Assembly: GCA_022747635.1 (NCBI GenBank)
Contig: JAKTNV010000004.1
Location: 85,300,052 to 85,364,051, forward strand
Source of the DNA: Hetaerina americana
Lineage: Eukaryota > Arthropoda > Insecta > Odonata > Calopterygidae
DNA: 64,000 nucleotides
Direction of reading: 5' to 3'
This document shows, piece by piece, positions 25,081 to 36,380 of this stretch; the stretch's first letter is position 1, and the number at the start of each line of letters is the position of its first letter. The notes under the pieces were generated by a model. The model was not told the origin of the DNA, made no database searches, and saw only the letters and a program-made list of their open reading frames with translations. The translations under genes and the position numbers were made by a program.

Positions 25081-26260
25081 ATGACCCATTTTCACTGGGT
25101 GCGGTTGAATTCGGGGGCAGAGCACTGTAGTGTGAACAGCCACGAGAAGAAACAGCAGGGAAACGAGGAAGAGGCATGGGCCACCAACAGGCGGACGTCG
25201 TCGTAGAATTCCTTCCCGCCGTCAAATTAAACACGTCGTGAACCGAATTGAAATCGCACAACCCCTTATCCTTCCCACGCCCGACAATTAAGTAGACCTC
25301 CGGCCCGCGGGTCTCCGTTAATAAAATTTAACTCCGACACATCTGAGTCTCTCCGATCATGTCGCATCCCCCGCCACGGGCTAACCCAGAGCTGTCGGGA
25401 GAGGAACGGCGGGATTAGAACTTAATAGGATCATCCGTTCGATGCAGTATCTCTGCCTCGCTTAGTTATTTTTTTCCGAGGGCGTCAAATTAACTCGTAA
25501 ATCGTGTAATAACCAACGCCCGAAAGAAAATAAAGCAATTCAGAGATACCGACGAAACGCACGCACTGAGCCGCGCCGATAAATCAAAACGCTCCTTCCC
25601 TTTGAAAAGGCAATAAAATTTCCGCTACCGCATTAGTCACCACTCGGAAAGCCATAAATAAATTGGCCAGGGAAATACAACTTTGCGGGCTCTTGCGTTC
25701 ACTTTCTTTTTTTTTTTGGCCGCCGCTTAATTACGCCAATAAAAAGATCAGCGGTCCCAACAGACATAAATCCAATTACCGATTAGACGGGATCCATTCC
25801 TGTCTGGCACGTCCTTCCGAATGTGGCGAATGGGAGGGAGGATGTGGACCGGCGAGGGGATGGACGGTCGGGGCCAAAAAGCGGGGACCCGCCCGTCCGC
25901 TGAAAACGCGAACCACGTCCGCGACGCGCGGGTCCGAAATAGTCCTGCGGAAACCCGCTTTTCCCGGCAAAACCCACCGCCGCAACGCATTCGTCAAACC
26001 CCACCCTCCATTCTTCCGCCCCCGCCGAAAAGATGCGGAGACTGACCACGCGTGCATCACGTCCTAGCCGATTGGGTGGAGAGCTTCAAAGTCCGCGTTT
26101 TAAGCGACCGGGTGGGAGGAGGGGGACTGCGGGACGCGTGAAATCACAACGTATGACTCCCGCGGTCTAAACGGCAAACACGAAAGAGCGGCAGCCACAC
26201 ATTACCCTGCGAACCGACACGAACGCGCGCGGCGGGAGTTGTCGGGTCTCCGGTCATTGC
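25080..26260. other. CpG-rich block, possible regulatory or exonic DNA
   Basis: CpG-containing sequence for more than 1 kb, densest at about 25,780-26,250. Several frames are open on both strands there (plus 25,663-26,067, 134 codons; minus 25,776-26,060, 94 codons). AT-rich islands inside it carry GCCATAAA and AATTAC words at 25,650-25,740 that resemble homeodomain sites. No protein family was recognised. A promoter-like CpG patch is a reasonable inference. Confidence 0.3.
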
Positions 26261-26309
26261 GGTAATTTTAGACTTCATCACGCAGGAGAAGCACTGAGTT
26301 TGTTTTCGA

Positions 26310-26470
26310 ATTGTTTCAATGGCTGGGATGTCGCTGTTGTCTGAGGTTTTGGCTACTGACTTGAGGGTTCTGGTTCGATTCCAGTGCCTACCTGATAGTT
26401 CAAAGAAACCCGAAGGCGGCACATGTCAAGGAACTGTCCCCTCGACACGATGAATTTCAGACCGTATGGG
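26310..26470 (+). mobile_element. Possible tRNA-derived SINE fragment
   Basis: A perfect B box GGTTCGATTCC lies at 26,372-26,382 inside a T-arm-like hairpin in which CTGG and CCAG flank TTCGATT. A GGCTACTGACTTGAG segment upstream could be an anticodon-arm remnant, but the A box is poor. The sequence after it (about 26,385-26,470) does not look like a tRNA 3' end, which suits a SINE body. Ends are not defined. Confidence 0.42.
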
Positions 26471-26708
26471 CTTAAATGAAAATTAATCGCGGAATCCTCG
26501 AAAGCCCTCAGTACTCAACATTGACAGGATGACTGCAAGTTTAAATTTCGATGAACCGACAGGGGAAATAATGCATTCGAAACACGCGGAAGTCCTTGTG
26601 ACAGAGAAAACAAAGCATCCGTTAAGAATCATTAAAAACCTACCTTAAATTGGTTGAATGCCTTGAATGAATTCGAGTACGAAGTGAGATTTATCTTCAG
26701 TCAACATA

Positions 26709-26779
26709 CCAACCTTCGGGTTGGCTACTATAATAGTATAGATTAGGAGGTGTGATGATATAATATAATAGGAGGTATG
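26709..26779. repeat. UUCG-type hairpin, palindrome and 25-bp-spaced direct repeat
   Basis: CCAACC-TTCG-GGTTGG at 26,709-26,724 is a perfect 6-bp stem closed by a TTCG tetraloop. TACTATAATAGTA at 26,726-26,738 is a 13-bp palindrome. TAGGAGGTGTG at 26,744-26,754 recurs as TAGGAGGTATG at 26,769-26,779. Such packed structure is typical of transposon 3' UTRs or structured RNA, but I cannot assign it. Confidence 0.5.
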
Positions 26780-28620
26780 CTTGTAGGCACTAAGATTACA
26801 CCGGAAAAATATCCTTTTTTAGTCATTCGCTTTTGTGGACCAACTTTCTGCTGTAATTTACACGATATTGATTCTCAGGTATTCAGGTGATGAAACCTCG
26901 GCAAACTATCTGAGGGTTGAGGCAAAGCGGCAACTGAAATATTCGTAAATCTGTGATGAAGAGATAAGTCTAGGCTAGTAAATGTATGATAAGTGTAAGC
27001 TTACAAAGAGACAGACTCTGCGACTCTGTTGTAAGAACCATTTCACTCAATACAAGCGAATCTCGTAGTCTGTCAACTCAAAAATACAACGTGCGAACAA
27101 AAAATTCAAAACTAATGATCCTCGGAGTTACGTACAAAATAAAGAGGGTTCCCGAGGAGTGCCCGATCATTACCTACAGCCGTGGCATTGATTTGGGTGC
27201 TTAAAGAGTACCTTCTTCAGTTTTCGCTATCTAATATTCCCTCGAGTCACGAAGTTACCAGACAAAAATTAAAATTCTATCCTATTACGCAAACAATAGT
27301 TGAAAACGACAAGACGAACGGACATTTCCTTTGGTGTGACTGAAAATTACAATGGTTTGTCGTAAGTAACTGCGACAAAAATGCACTGCAATGAATAAAC
27401 ATAATAAATAACAGTTTAGTTGAACGTGTAAGGTACTTTCAACTAAGAAACTCCGCGGCTATAAACTCAACGTTGATCTTTATAATGAAAATGATACGAT
27501 AACAATGGCTTCGAGTGATTATTTATGACTTTTGCACATGGCCCATTGCTCATGATAGGAAACTGGCGACAAAAATTATCTCGTCTATATAACCGATAAG
27601 AAATTGATCAATTACGGAAGAGAAATGGGTGGAACGGAAATCTTCCTGCAATAGATTTTTAACTGAAAAACTAAACGGCATGATAACATATATGACATCA
27701 TTAGAAAACGCACAAATAAAGACGTTTTCCGACACTGAATTACGTTATCGTGCTGAATATTTTCCCCGAAGGAACTTTGAGCCACGGAACGTGTACACGT
27801 CCTATGCATGACATACATCGTATTTAGAATACATCCTCAGATAAGCCATCTCAATGCGTCGACGAACATGAAAAGAGAAGTAGTCAAAGTTTTGGAAAGG
27901 GCGGAGGGTTTGGAGGAAGGAGGGAAAAGATGGATTCTCGACATGCACGTGACTGTGCACGGGAGTTGGAGAGAAGGGGAGGAGCTGTTGGGATAAGATA
28001 AAGAAAACATTGGCCCTTCGCTCGACGTTATCACGAATACCACAAACACTGAAGTCGCCGGTCTGAAGAAAGCATCAAACCTCCCCAGGGTTCACATTTC
28101 ACGCCCGTCAACACGGTGTGAGAGGGGGATGCGACGGGCAATGAACAGACGTGGGACGTGGTGCCTTGATTCGATATTCGCCTTGCATGTCAATATTACT
28201 CTCTTCTTTGAAGACGGCCGCATTGGCCAACGGCAAGTCCCATCGGAGCAGGAGGAAGAATAAGAATATGCTTCCTCCATTTCATATTTCCCAAGTCGGA
28301 CAAATGTATCGCTCCGGCCATCTCGAATTAACTTTCCGTCGTAACGTAACGTCCAACTTCCGATGTAAAGCTTTGCAATGCTTCTGATTTGATCCACACC
28401 CTTGGGATCTACTTACTCGTGAAATAAGACGAATGACTGGCCACCTCGAACGAACGTAACACAGCAAAGTCAGGAGCTGGTATGAAATGCTTTAATTTCA
28501 ACTCGGGAAATCGTGATTGCGCTAGTGACAACTACCAATCGTTCCGAAATGAGGCGCGAACATAAACGAATGACTACAAGATGAAAAAAATGAAAACATA
28601 CACTGATATAAACACCACCG
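26780..28620. other. AT-rich non-coding DNA
   Basis: No gene recognised. Short frames of about 60-100 codons occur, for example minus 28,092-28,397, without motifs. No SINE head, LINE motif or microsatellite was seen. Confidence 0.6.
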
Positions 28621-28637
28621 TTTCAATCATCCAAATT

Positions 28638-28655
28638 ACGTCATAATTATGACGT
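28638..28655. repeat. 18-bp perfect palindrome with ACGTCA ends
   Basis: ACGTCATAATTATGACGT is exactly self-complementary. Each end carries TGACGT/ACGTCA, the half-site of CRE/ATF-type bZIP proteins (known), around an ATAATTAT core. A binding-site role is inference. Confidence 0.6.
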
Positions 28656-28719
28656 TTGATTATGATGATAATGTTATAAACGGAAATAAAAACAAAAAGC
28701 ACTTATTCCTAGGAAAACG

Positions 28720-29000
28720 AAACAATCAACCTATATTACGAATTAAATTGATTCAAATAGTTAATTATAATCATGGATTATCAAATTTTAATTAATTGCC
28801 CATAAATATATTTTCCTTGTACTGTCAATTTTTGCTAGCTAATTAAAATTTTCCTCATCAATGAAATCTAATTAAATTAATTAGCAAAATACGACAGCCA
28901 CGCAAATAGTCGGTTGGAACACTCTTTCTCTGTCATAATTAATCGTATTAGGCTAAGGTGATCCTTGCTGGTAAATAAATGTAATAAAATCTCGGAACGA
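28720..29000. promoter_or_regulatory. TAAT-rich block with 12-bp inverted repeat
   Basis: Many TAATTA/ATTA words occur, including AATTAATTG and CTAATTAAA. AAATTTTAATTA (28,783-28,794) and TAATTAAAATTT (28,840-28,851) are perfect reverse complements separated by 45 bp. TAAT is the core of homeodomain sites (known). In such AT-rich DNA the enrichment could be compositional, so an enhancer role is only a suggestion. Confidence 0.25.
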
Positions 29001-29099
29001 TGATTGCCCCTTAGAATTTAAAACGTGCCCACGGAAGCACACTTCTGTTATGGCCCATGCCCAGCATTGCCCATGATTATTACATGACCCCTTCTTGCC

Positions 29100-30110
29100 A
29101 GCAAAAATTTAAGGGAGGGAGAGGGAAAAGGAAATAATGAAAAGGGGGTGAGTGGGTACGGGAGAATCGTCCGGAGCGGACGAAAGAGGGTTGATGAAAA
29201 GGAAGGAACAGAAACAGGAGGAAGTGGAAAGAGAGAAAGGAGGGAGGTGGAGGATTAGTTTTTCGGGCCCGCGGTGGAAGAGAACGGAATAATTTTCGAG
29301 GCGAATCCTTCTTCCCCACCTCCCTCTCTCTCTCTCCCTCATTCCTTCCTTAGTCGACGAAACGGTGAACTTCCTTACCACCCCATGAAACTCCGACCTC
29401 TTCCATACCCCCAACCCCACCACTTCCCATTTGGCCCGGAGAACACCGAGCACTGCCTCCCCTCCTCCCCTGCGGAAATTCCACCACGTTCGGACTTGGA
29501 TGGGGGGGTACAGGGAACGACTCAATCCCTTGCCCCACTCCTCCCCCATCGTTTCCAGTTCTCTCTCCGCTCGCCCGGAGAGGGAAGCACGGGAAGGGGG
29601 AGAACCGGAAGGAGCCGCGTACTCAGAAGCAAAAAAGGGGAGGACGGAGGCAGGGAGTGTGTGTGTGTGTGGATAGAAGACGAACACGAGAGGAGGAGAG
29701 AGGAAGTGGAGGGGAGGAGGAGACCGGTTGGGGAGACGAGAAGGAGGCTCGAGAGGGTATGCGCGAGTCCGCCTGTGGGCGAGGAGGTGAGAACTCGAGA
29801 GGACGGCCGCGGAGGAGGGAGGAAAAGACATAAAAGAGGGTGGTAGAGGACGGAGACTCGAACGCGGGGATGAGGGAAAGGCAGAGAGAGAGCGGGGAAT
29901 AGGGGATAAAAACATGTGTTCCGGCCAAATATAATTAATTCAATGATTCCGAATAAACTCCGGCACAAATGGGGGGGGGGGTGGAAAAGTCACGCAAGCC
30001 CATTAAAAAGAGGGAGAGAAAGAGTAATTCAATGGGGGAGTGAAAGAGAGAAAGAGGGAGAGATAGTGAGAGATGTTCAGGAGTGGGATGAGAAAGGCAT
30101 TAAAACATAA
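29100..30110. repeat. GA/CT low-complexity tract
   Basis: Purine-rich at 29,105-29,270, CT-rich at about 29,305-29,580 (CT run near 29,323-29,336), then purine-rich to 29,915. Also present are a GT run near 29,658-29,671 and G11 at 29,971-29,981. A 268-codon minus frame (29,109-29,915) and a 190-codon plus frame (29,274-29,846) overlap, which two real genes would not do. Both are Ser/Pro/Arg-rich artefacts. Confidence 0.7.
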
Positions 30111-32030
30111 AATGGAGTCATCAAAATTAAAAGCGAGTGAAAAAAAAATTAACTGCGTTTGTGTTCGAGTGTGTTTTACTTATTAGTGCGGAAAAGGTCA
30201 ATCGAGGCATTAAAAGCAATTAAATGCCGCGGTAGACAAAAAAAAATTTATTACCGTCGATCCCCTTCTCCTTTTTTTTTCGACGCAAAATTAATGGACG
30301 TCATTGTAACTCGATACATCCTCCTCTCTTTATGCCGCATTTCTTCATCCCTTTTCTTTTTTTTAACAAACATTTCATTTCCCCTCGTGCTCGTTCCGGC
30401 CGACTTCATTGTGGGGTGATCGTTGCGTGACTATTCTATCTCTCATCGGTTTTGCGCCCGCCCGCCCGCGGAGTCACCGGAGGTATCGGTTAATAGCGGA
30501 CGAGTTATTTTCGATTTATCGCTTTCGGTCGAAGAACGGGAGGAGTGTTAAGTTTCCTTCCTCTCCCCCTCCTCACACCACAACAAACCCACTCGAACAC
30601 TCTTCCGTTTCTCCTTCCCCCCCCCGTCCCTTAATGAGATGGTTGATTACGAACGAGCACACGAAATGGGTAGTCGCTTTGGCCGCCGAAATTCGTGCTC
30701 GCGGCGGATAATTTGTCTCCCCGCAAAACACCAGACACCCTCTTCTCCTCCCCCCCCTCCGAACCATCTGACGGGCGCGAGCGGCCGCGGGCCGGTGTAT
30801 TTGAAGAAAAAAAACAACCGAAGGCGAAACGCTGGGCGGAGAACTGAAAAATCATCCCCCCACCACAACCGTCCCTCTCACCTCTCCCGATGATTGCAAG
30901 TGCGATCATCGCGGGTGATTTCCGTCGATGCGAAGCAATTAATCACTCCGCATATCGAAGCTGCAGATTGCTCGCCTTTTTTTTCCAACGTCTTTCATTC
31001 TCCTCTCTTTTTTGTACCCCGTCCCCCGGAAACGAAAAGCCATTATCTCTCTGGAGGAAGCATCCTACGTGTTTCTGCCATGCACTCCGTTGGTTTTTGG
31101 TTGGGGTATTCAGGAAAAAAAAATACAAAAGGGAATTCGACATGGCCAATGAAAAGAAAACTTGCCCGCAAGCGAAGCGAATGTCTCCGGGATAAAAGAA
31201 AGGAGACGACGGAAATATAAATGAATGTTCATGAAAATGATAAGATGGAAAACAAATGGCTACGATAAATCCGTCAGTTCTCCGTCACTTTTAATCCAAG
31301 GGACGATACGCCCCACCTCCTCAACTGTAATAACCCACCCCGTCGAATGACCTTTTCCTCCACCAGGCCTCCGTCAGCCTTATTATTCTCACCGAGATCT
31401 GTCATACTGCTTTCAACAATAAGCCCACGACAATTTCAAAATCTAAAACGTAGGAATATGAACATTCCCCCAACGAAAAAATAAGCAATATTAAAGAGGC
31501 CGCCGAATTAAGTAAATATTGACCAACTATACAACATTTTCAAAGTTAGCTTTTGGTTTTGACATATTTATCACGGGCACTCTCTGCATATGCATCTTTT
31601 ATTGTTAATGTCGATTATTAAATCGACTCCAATACCAGTTCCTGCAAAGAATGAAAATGCTTCTACGGTTCGAAATGTCTTCGTGGAAAAGACAAGGAGA
31701 CATAATAGTGCTGTCTCGCAAGGAACCAACAAGTTCCGAGTATCGACGGTGGATCGAAACGTAAAAACAAAATCACAACTTCGAATCGCGATGATTTACC
31801 TTGAGAAAAGCGCAAAACTAAGTGCAGATAGAAAAAGATCGGGTCCATTAAACAAGGGAGTGAAAGAGGGAGAGAGAGAATTTGAGATTCGACGAAACGC
31901 ATCGATACTTTTCAGCCTTTTCATCCTCCCTGTACGGGATCCGACATCGATGCTGATGTGAAGAGATAGAAAGGGGGAAGGGGGATGAAACATATCGCTG
32001 ATGGCAGAGGAGAGAGATGACGTCCCGGTG
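30110..32030. other. Mixed-composition non-coding DNA
   Basis: Moderately GC DNA with short CT or GA patches and C9 at 30,617-30,625. Open frames reach about 123 codons (plus 31,590-31,961) but show no motif. No TE or RNA gene was recognised. Confidence 0.5.
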
Positions 32031-32079
32031 CTATTCCAGCCGCTGATCCCCCTTCTCGCGGCCCTCTAACCATTTTTCA

Positions 32080-34210
32080 CTCCAAATGAGCGCAAAGAAA
32101 ATCGTAGATGGAGAAAGAGATTTAAAGACGAACGGTGGCGGGGGAGGTGATAACGTGGCGGGGGTGAAGGGCGCTTTTAGGGGGAGAAGGGTGGTGGAGA
32201 GGAAAAAAGAGATTGAAATTAATGGTTCGTGGCGCGGAAAGGGGCTGGGGGAAGTGCTTGAAGCGGGACGGGGCGGTGCACGGCCATGGGGTAGAGGGGT
32301 GAGGAGGGAGGGCAAAGGCGGCTGGAAAGGTCAAGGGCTGGTAGGGTGTGTATGTAGAGTGGGAAGGGTTATTAAGGGGTGTGAAAGAGTGTATATAAAG
32401 CGAGTGGGGGAGGATGGGAAGGGTGGATAGGGGAAGCAGAAATGTTAGGATGGCTAGGAAGGGTAGTTTGTAATGAGTAGTATCCTGGGTGGGAATGAGA
32501 GCGTAAGGTGTGTGTCGTGTGTAGTGCAAATAGGATAGTTGTGATAGGTGGAGTAGGTAGGACTCGTAGGGTGCACTTCACTGGTAGTGTGAGAGTAGAA
32601 TGGGGAAACAGGCCGGCGCAGAGGCGTGGATAGGAGAGGCAGGAATGGTATAGTAGATAGGGATTAGTAGGGTAAGCATGATTGGCAGAGCCCTTAGGGC
32701 GGGCAGTGCGGATTTAATGCGGGTAGAAATGCTCGAGTAGATGGCGTAGATGAGGTAGCATAGTAGGTGTTGCAATGAGCAGCAGGTAGTGCGGATAGGG
32801 GAGATATTACTAGAAGAACACCGTAGTGTATTAGTAGGATATGCATGACCAGAGGAGTCTGCAGGGAGGTCGGCCGTGTCCGTGGCGTGGATAGAGAGGG
32901 TAAAGTTGGTAAAGAAGGTGGTATGGATAGGATGGTTTGGTATGCCTGGCAAAGTAGTTAGTACGCACATACGGAAGGGTGTATGGAGGAGAGGATGGGA
33001 AGGAAAGTGAATAGGTTGGGAAAGGAGGTTGAGCACGGTTTTCAGCCGGGGATTGTCGGGTGGTTAGGAAGGGTTGGAGCGAGGCTAGGGGGCGGAAAAG
33101 GGGGCGTGACGGATGCAGGGGAGGGAGGGGATGGGCGTGTTACCGGGGTGGGGGGACGATGGTTGCGAGATGATGGGATAGGATGGGTGGAGGGAAGGCG
33201 CTTGAAAAGTAAATGGATTCGGGCAAGAAAGGAAGCTTTCGGGCAGGAGGGAGGGGGTTGGAGAGGGGGATGATGGAGGCCGCGTGGCGGGGAAGAGGCG
33301 AAGAAAGAAAGCGAGGGAGAGGAAGAAAGAGAGAGAGTAAAGGAGAGAGAAATGGCTGGATAAGTTGGCGGTCGCAATTTCCACTCCCCACCCCCAAACT
33401 CATCCCACACACACACAAACACTCCCGCGCTCTCCGAGCCACCTCTCCCATTCTCCTCCCTCCTCTTCCTCTGCCCGACCCCAGCCCCTCCCCTCCAAAA
33501 CTCCCTTTCCTTTTTTGTAACCAAACCCGAAGTAATGGGCGCTTATCTCCCCCCTCCCCATCCCCAGCGAACCCCACTCTCTTCCCGCCTCCCACAAAAC
33601 TCTCTTCAGAGAAAACTGTAATTTTCGTCTTCATAGCTCCGTTTTTATTTCCTTCCGTGGAAAACGGCGCAAAGAAAAAACTTGGGGGGTGGAGGTAGGG
33701 CCCCCCCGGCAGGCATTCGGGAGGAACGAGGTGGGGGAATGAGAAGGGTACCCCCGAGGAGGAGGGGGAGATGGCGGGGGGGGCGCGTGGAATGGCGAGG
33801 GGGCCGAGAGTGGTGGGGTGATGCGATGTTGGGAAAGGCAAGACTTACGGGGGAGAGGGGTGGGCGCTCCGGAGGGCCTTGGGGGACGAGGGAGGAAATA
33901 AGAGAACGATAAGGGAAAGGTTTATGAGGAGAGAGGAAGGGATCACAAGGGTCCGTGTGGGTGGGGTGTGGGAGAGTATTCAGGAAGAGGAGAAAATGAA
34001 CAAAGAATCTTGCGCACGCTCGGGAGGGAGAGAAAGAGATGAGGGTTTGTATGGTGTGAGTAGGAATTAGGGAAAAGGCGGGCGGAGGACGGAGTGATAC
34101 CCTTTACCCTCCCCACAACGATAAAGGGGAGGGGTGGATTCGGGAGAGGAGGGAAGGGCATTTCTGCCTGGGAAAACGAAACGAAGTGGAGGGGGAGGGA
34201 CAAAAGGCAC
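32080..34210. repeat. Long G/purine-rich tract with recurring GGATAGG words
   Basis: More than 2 kb with a G/A-rich plus strand, except for a CT-rich insert at about 33,380-33,600. At 32,400-32,960 a GTGGATAGG-like word recurs near 32,423, 32,626, 32,791, 32,887 and 32,923, with many TAGG and GTAG units, suggesting a decayed minisatellite. Many G3-G5 runs give G-quadruplex potential. Minus frames of 135, 152, 160 and 233 codons are compositional. Confidence 0.6.
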
Positions 34211-34339
34211 AGCGAAAATATACGAACGTATTTTTATGGGGAAGATACGTCCATTATATTCGGAGGAGATGTAACCTTCGAGAAGTGCACGTCCTAAATA
34301 CCTGCTTCACACAAAGGATCCGTGTGGAGATAAGGAAAC

Positions 34340-35000
34340 CTATTTAATATCCTTATTAGCGCACATTCATTTTCACGACGCCAGCTAATTGGGTCGGATT
34401 TTGAAATGCTCGTCAATTAGCATTTATTGTTACGGCTTAAAGATCCAAAGTTCGGGCTTGTTCAATTCTTGCAAATAGCTTATTCAAATGCTATAACAAT
34501 TAATGGTCTGTAGGCATTTCTAAAACTTCACATTGTGAGAGTATAATCATCTCGCTCAAGGGTGTTTTAGGAAAAAACAGCGGTGGTTTTTATGAGGAGG
34601 CTTCGTTGGGAAACTTACGGAGAAGTCAGCGAGTCCCTGCACGAGAATTTTCAGCGATTGAGTCGATTTAATCAACGACTGTTTAAGTGTCAAAGGCTTG
34701 CTAAAAAAAATGGCCGTCGCCACATAAAACTCAATTTCACGACAAAATGTTCCCATTTGTTAGATTAAAGCGGTGATTTTGGGCTCTGACTCATGTAATG
34801 ACATGCCGATATAAATGATGGCGAACGAATTCCATTACGCCACATCGAGTTAACCGGAGGAAATGGTGTACGCATTAATTAATTGAATTCATCAATTCGG
34901 TCATTAATGTGAACACATGCCTAAAAGGACAATTAAATGCCTTCTCCGAAGCGAGTGCCGAATTAATACGATGGGATTTCAACACGAAATGTGCAATCAA
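34340..35000. promoter_or_regulatory. Cluster of homeodomain-like TAAT sites
   Basis: Repeated CTAATTG, CAATTAG, CAATTAATG, ATTAATTAATTG, CATTAATG, CAATTAAA and GAATTAATA words occur within about 600 bp of moderate AT content. CATTAAT and ATTAATG near 34,873-34,909 flank a GAATT-CATC-AATTC core as an imperfect palindrome. Homeodomain proteins bind TAATT cores (known). That this is an enhancer is inference. Confidence 0.25.
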
Positions 35001-35138
35001 ATCATTTGTTTTCACCTTTTGAAAAATTCTTCGATTGGGCGGGGGAGGGGGCAGACGAGGAACTGGTAAGCTGGCCAGAGTAGTAATCGTGAGAAAGGAA
35101 AGGTATTGAAGGTACGAGTTAACGCGGCGACGTGGTTG

Positions 35139-35155
35139 CGATCGATGATCGATCG
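35139..35155. repeat. CGATCGAT-G-ATCGATCG inverted repeat
   Basis: Perfect 8-bp arms with a single central base, built from ATCGAT words like those at 15,387-15,407. It could be a binding site for a dimeric factor or a chance run of ATCG. Confidence 0.5.
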
Positions 35156-35436
35156 AACCAGGACGAAGTGATTTTAGAATGAGAAAAACTGATACATTTT
35201 ATAATTTAAAAACTCTACATCAACGCGTTTCTAAAGATAATGACTGCCATAAGCAATGACATAAAATTGGAGAATACGATATTTATTGCATTTAAAACTA
35301 CCTTTTGGCATAATAAACCTATTATTTCAACGTCGTCACATAAAATTGCGAAAAATGTGGACTATGGAAAAGTGAAATGAGCACATCAACTACGCTAATT
35401 TGAAGTTTTTGCACAGAATCATTTTTGGCCACTGTC

Positions 35437-36380
35437 TTAGCTGTCGGCATGAATGACGACGAGATGGGTCTTCGAGATGAATTGAGTAACTAGCTGGATG
35501 CGAAAGCACATAATTACGGGGTGAAAGAGAAGAGAAAAACCACTACATGGAAAAAATTCCCCACCGTAGGTCGGTGTGGAGGATAAGAACCAAGGAATTG
35601 AAAGAATCCTGAGGCGGAGGAGAAAATAACATCCGAGACAGGGGAACAAATCCGGAGAGAAAAGGGGGGAGGGGGAGATGAACATCCATCCGCCCGGCCT
35701 CCGCAGCGGTGTGCAAGGGTGTGGGGAGGGGGGGCCGTGGAAAATGCGGCGACGGACGGAGAGGAAGATGACACCGGGATAGGGGAAGCTCTGGGATGGA
35801 ACGAGGAGAACCGGGAAGTGGGAGAGAGAGAGAAAAAGAGTGATTAATGAGAGCGGGGAGTGGTGGGCGGGGCCGGTCTTGGGGGCCGCGGAGAGTGGTA
35901 AGGGACAAACACAAAAAAGCGAGCGAAAGAATGAGAAGATCCGCAAGAGAAGAGAGAACGAGGGCGTGCTATCGAGAAGAGTTGGAGAAGAGGAGAGGAT
36001 GGGTGGAAGAGGGAGATTAGGAGGAACTAGAGACGGAGGAATGAGTAAACTTGACGGACGGCAAAACCGCTCCCCGAGTCGAAGAAACGTCTTCGGACGA
36101 TGGAAGAGGAAAAAAAAGGAACAAGAGCAGTAAGAGACGCATTATAGTACCCACTCCGACCGTGGGCATCATTCACTCGCACATTAAAAAGAAAAAATAT
36201 CTACAAAAGGGAATTGGAGAGAAGAGACGAGACCGCTATGGCGACGATTCATAAAGAGAGAGAGGAGCTGACTGTGAATGAATAATGTAAAGCACTTTGG
36301 GAGAGATATGAGGACTGGGAAGGAGGTGGCAAGCATGAGGAGGACTGGAAAGGGTTGGAGATAACGTGACTTCCCTACGC
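35437..36380. repeat. Purine-rich tract
   Basis: GA/G-rich on plus from about 35,640, with GA runs near 35,823-35,833 and 36,255-36,263. The minus frame at 35,437-35,946 (169 codons) is Ser/Pro/Leu/Phe-rich and overlaps frames in two other phases, so it is not a credible gene. Confidence 0.6.

Noticed and set aside
29109..29915. Minus-strand frame of 268 codons, with a 190-codon plus frame over it
   Set aside because: Both strands are open because of GA/CT tracts; no domain, and no codon structure beyond composition.
33140..33841. Minus-strand frame of 233 codons
   Set aside because: Lies over a G/purine tract and a CT insert; Pro/Ser/Arg-rich and overlapped by other frames.
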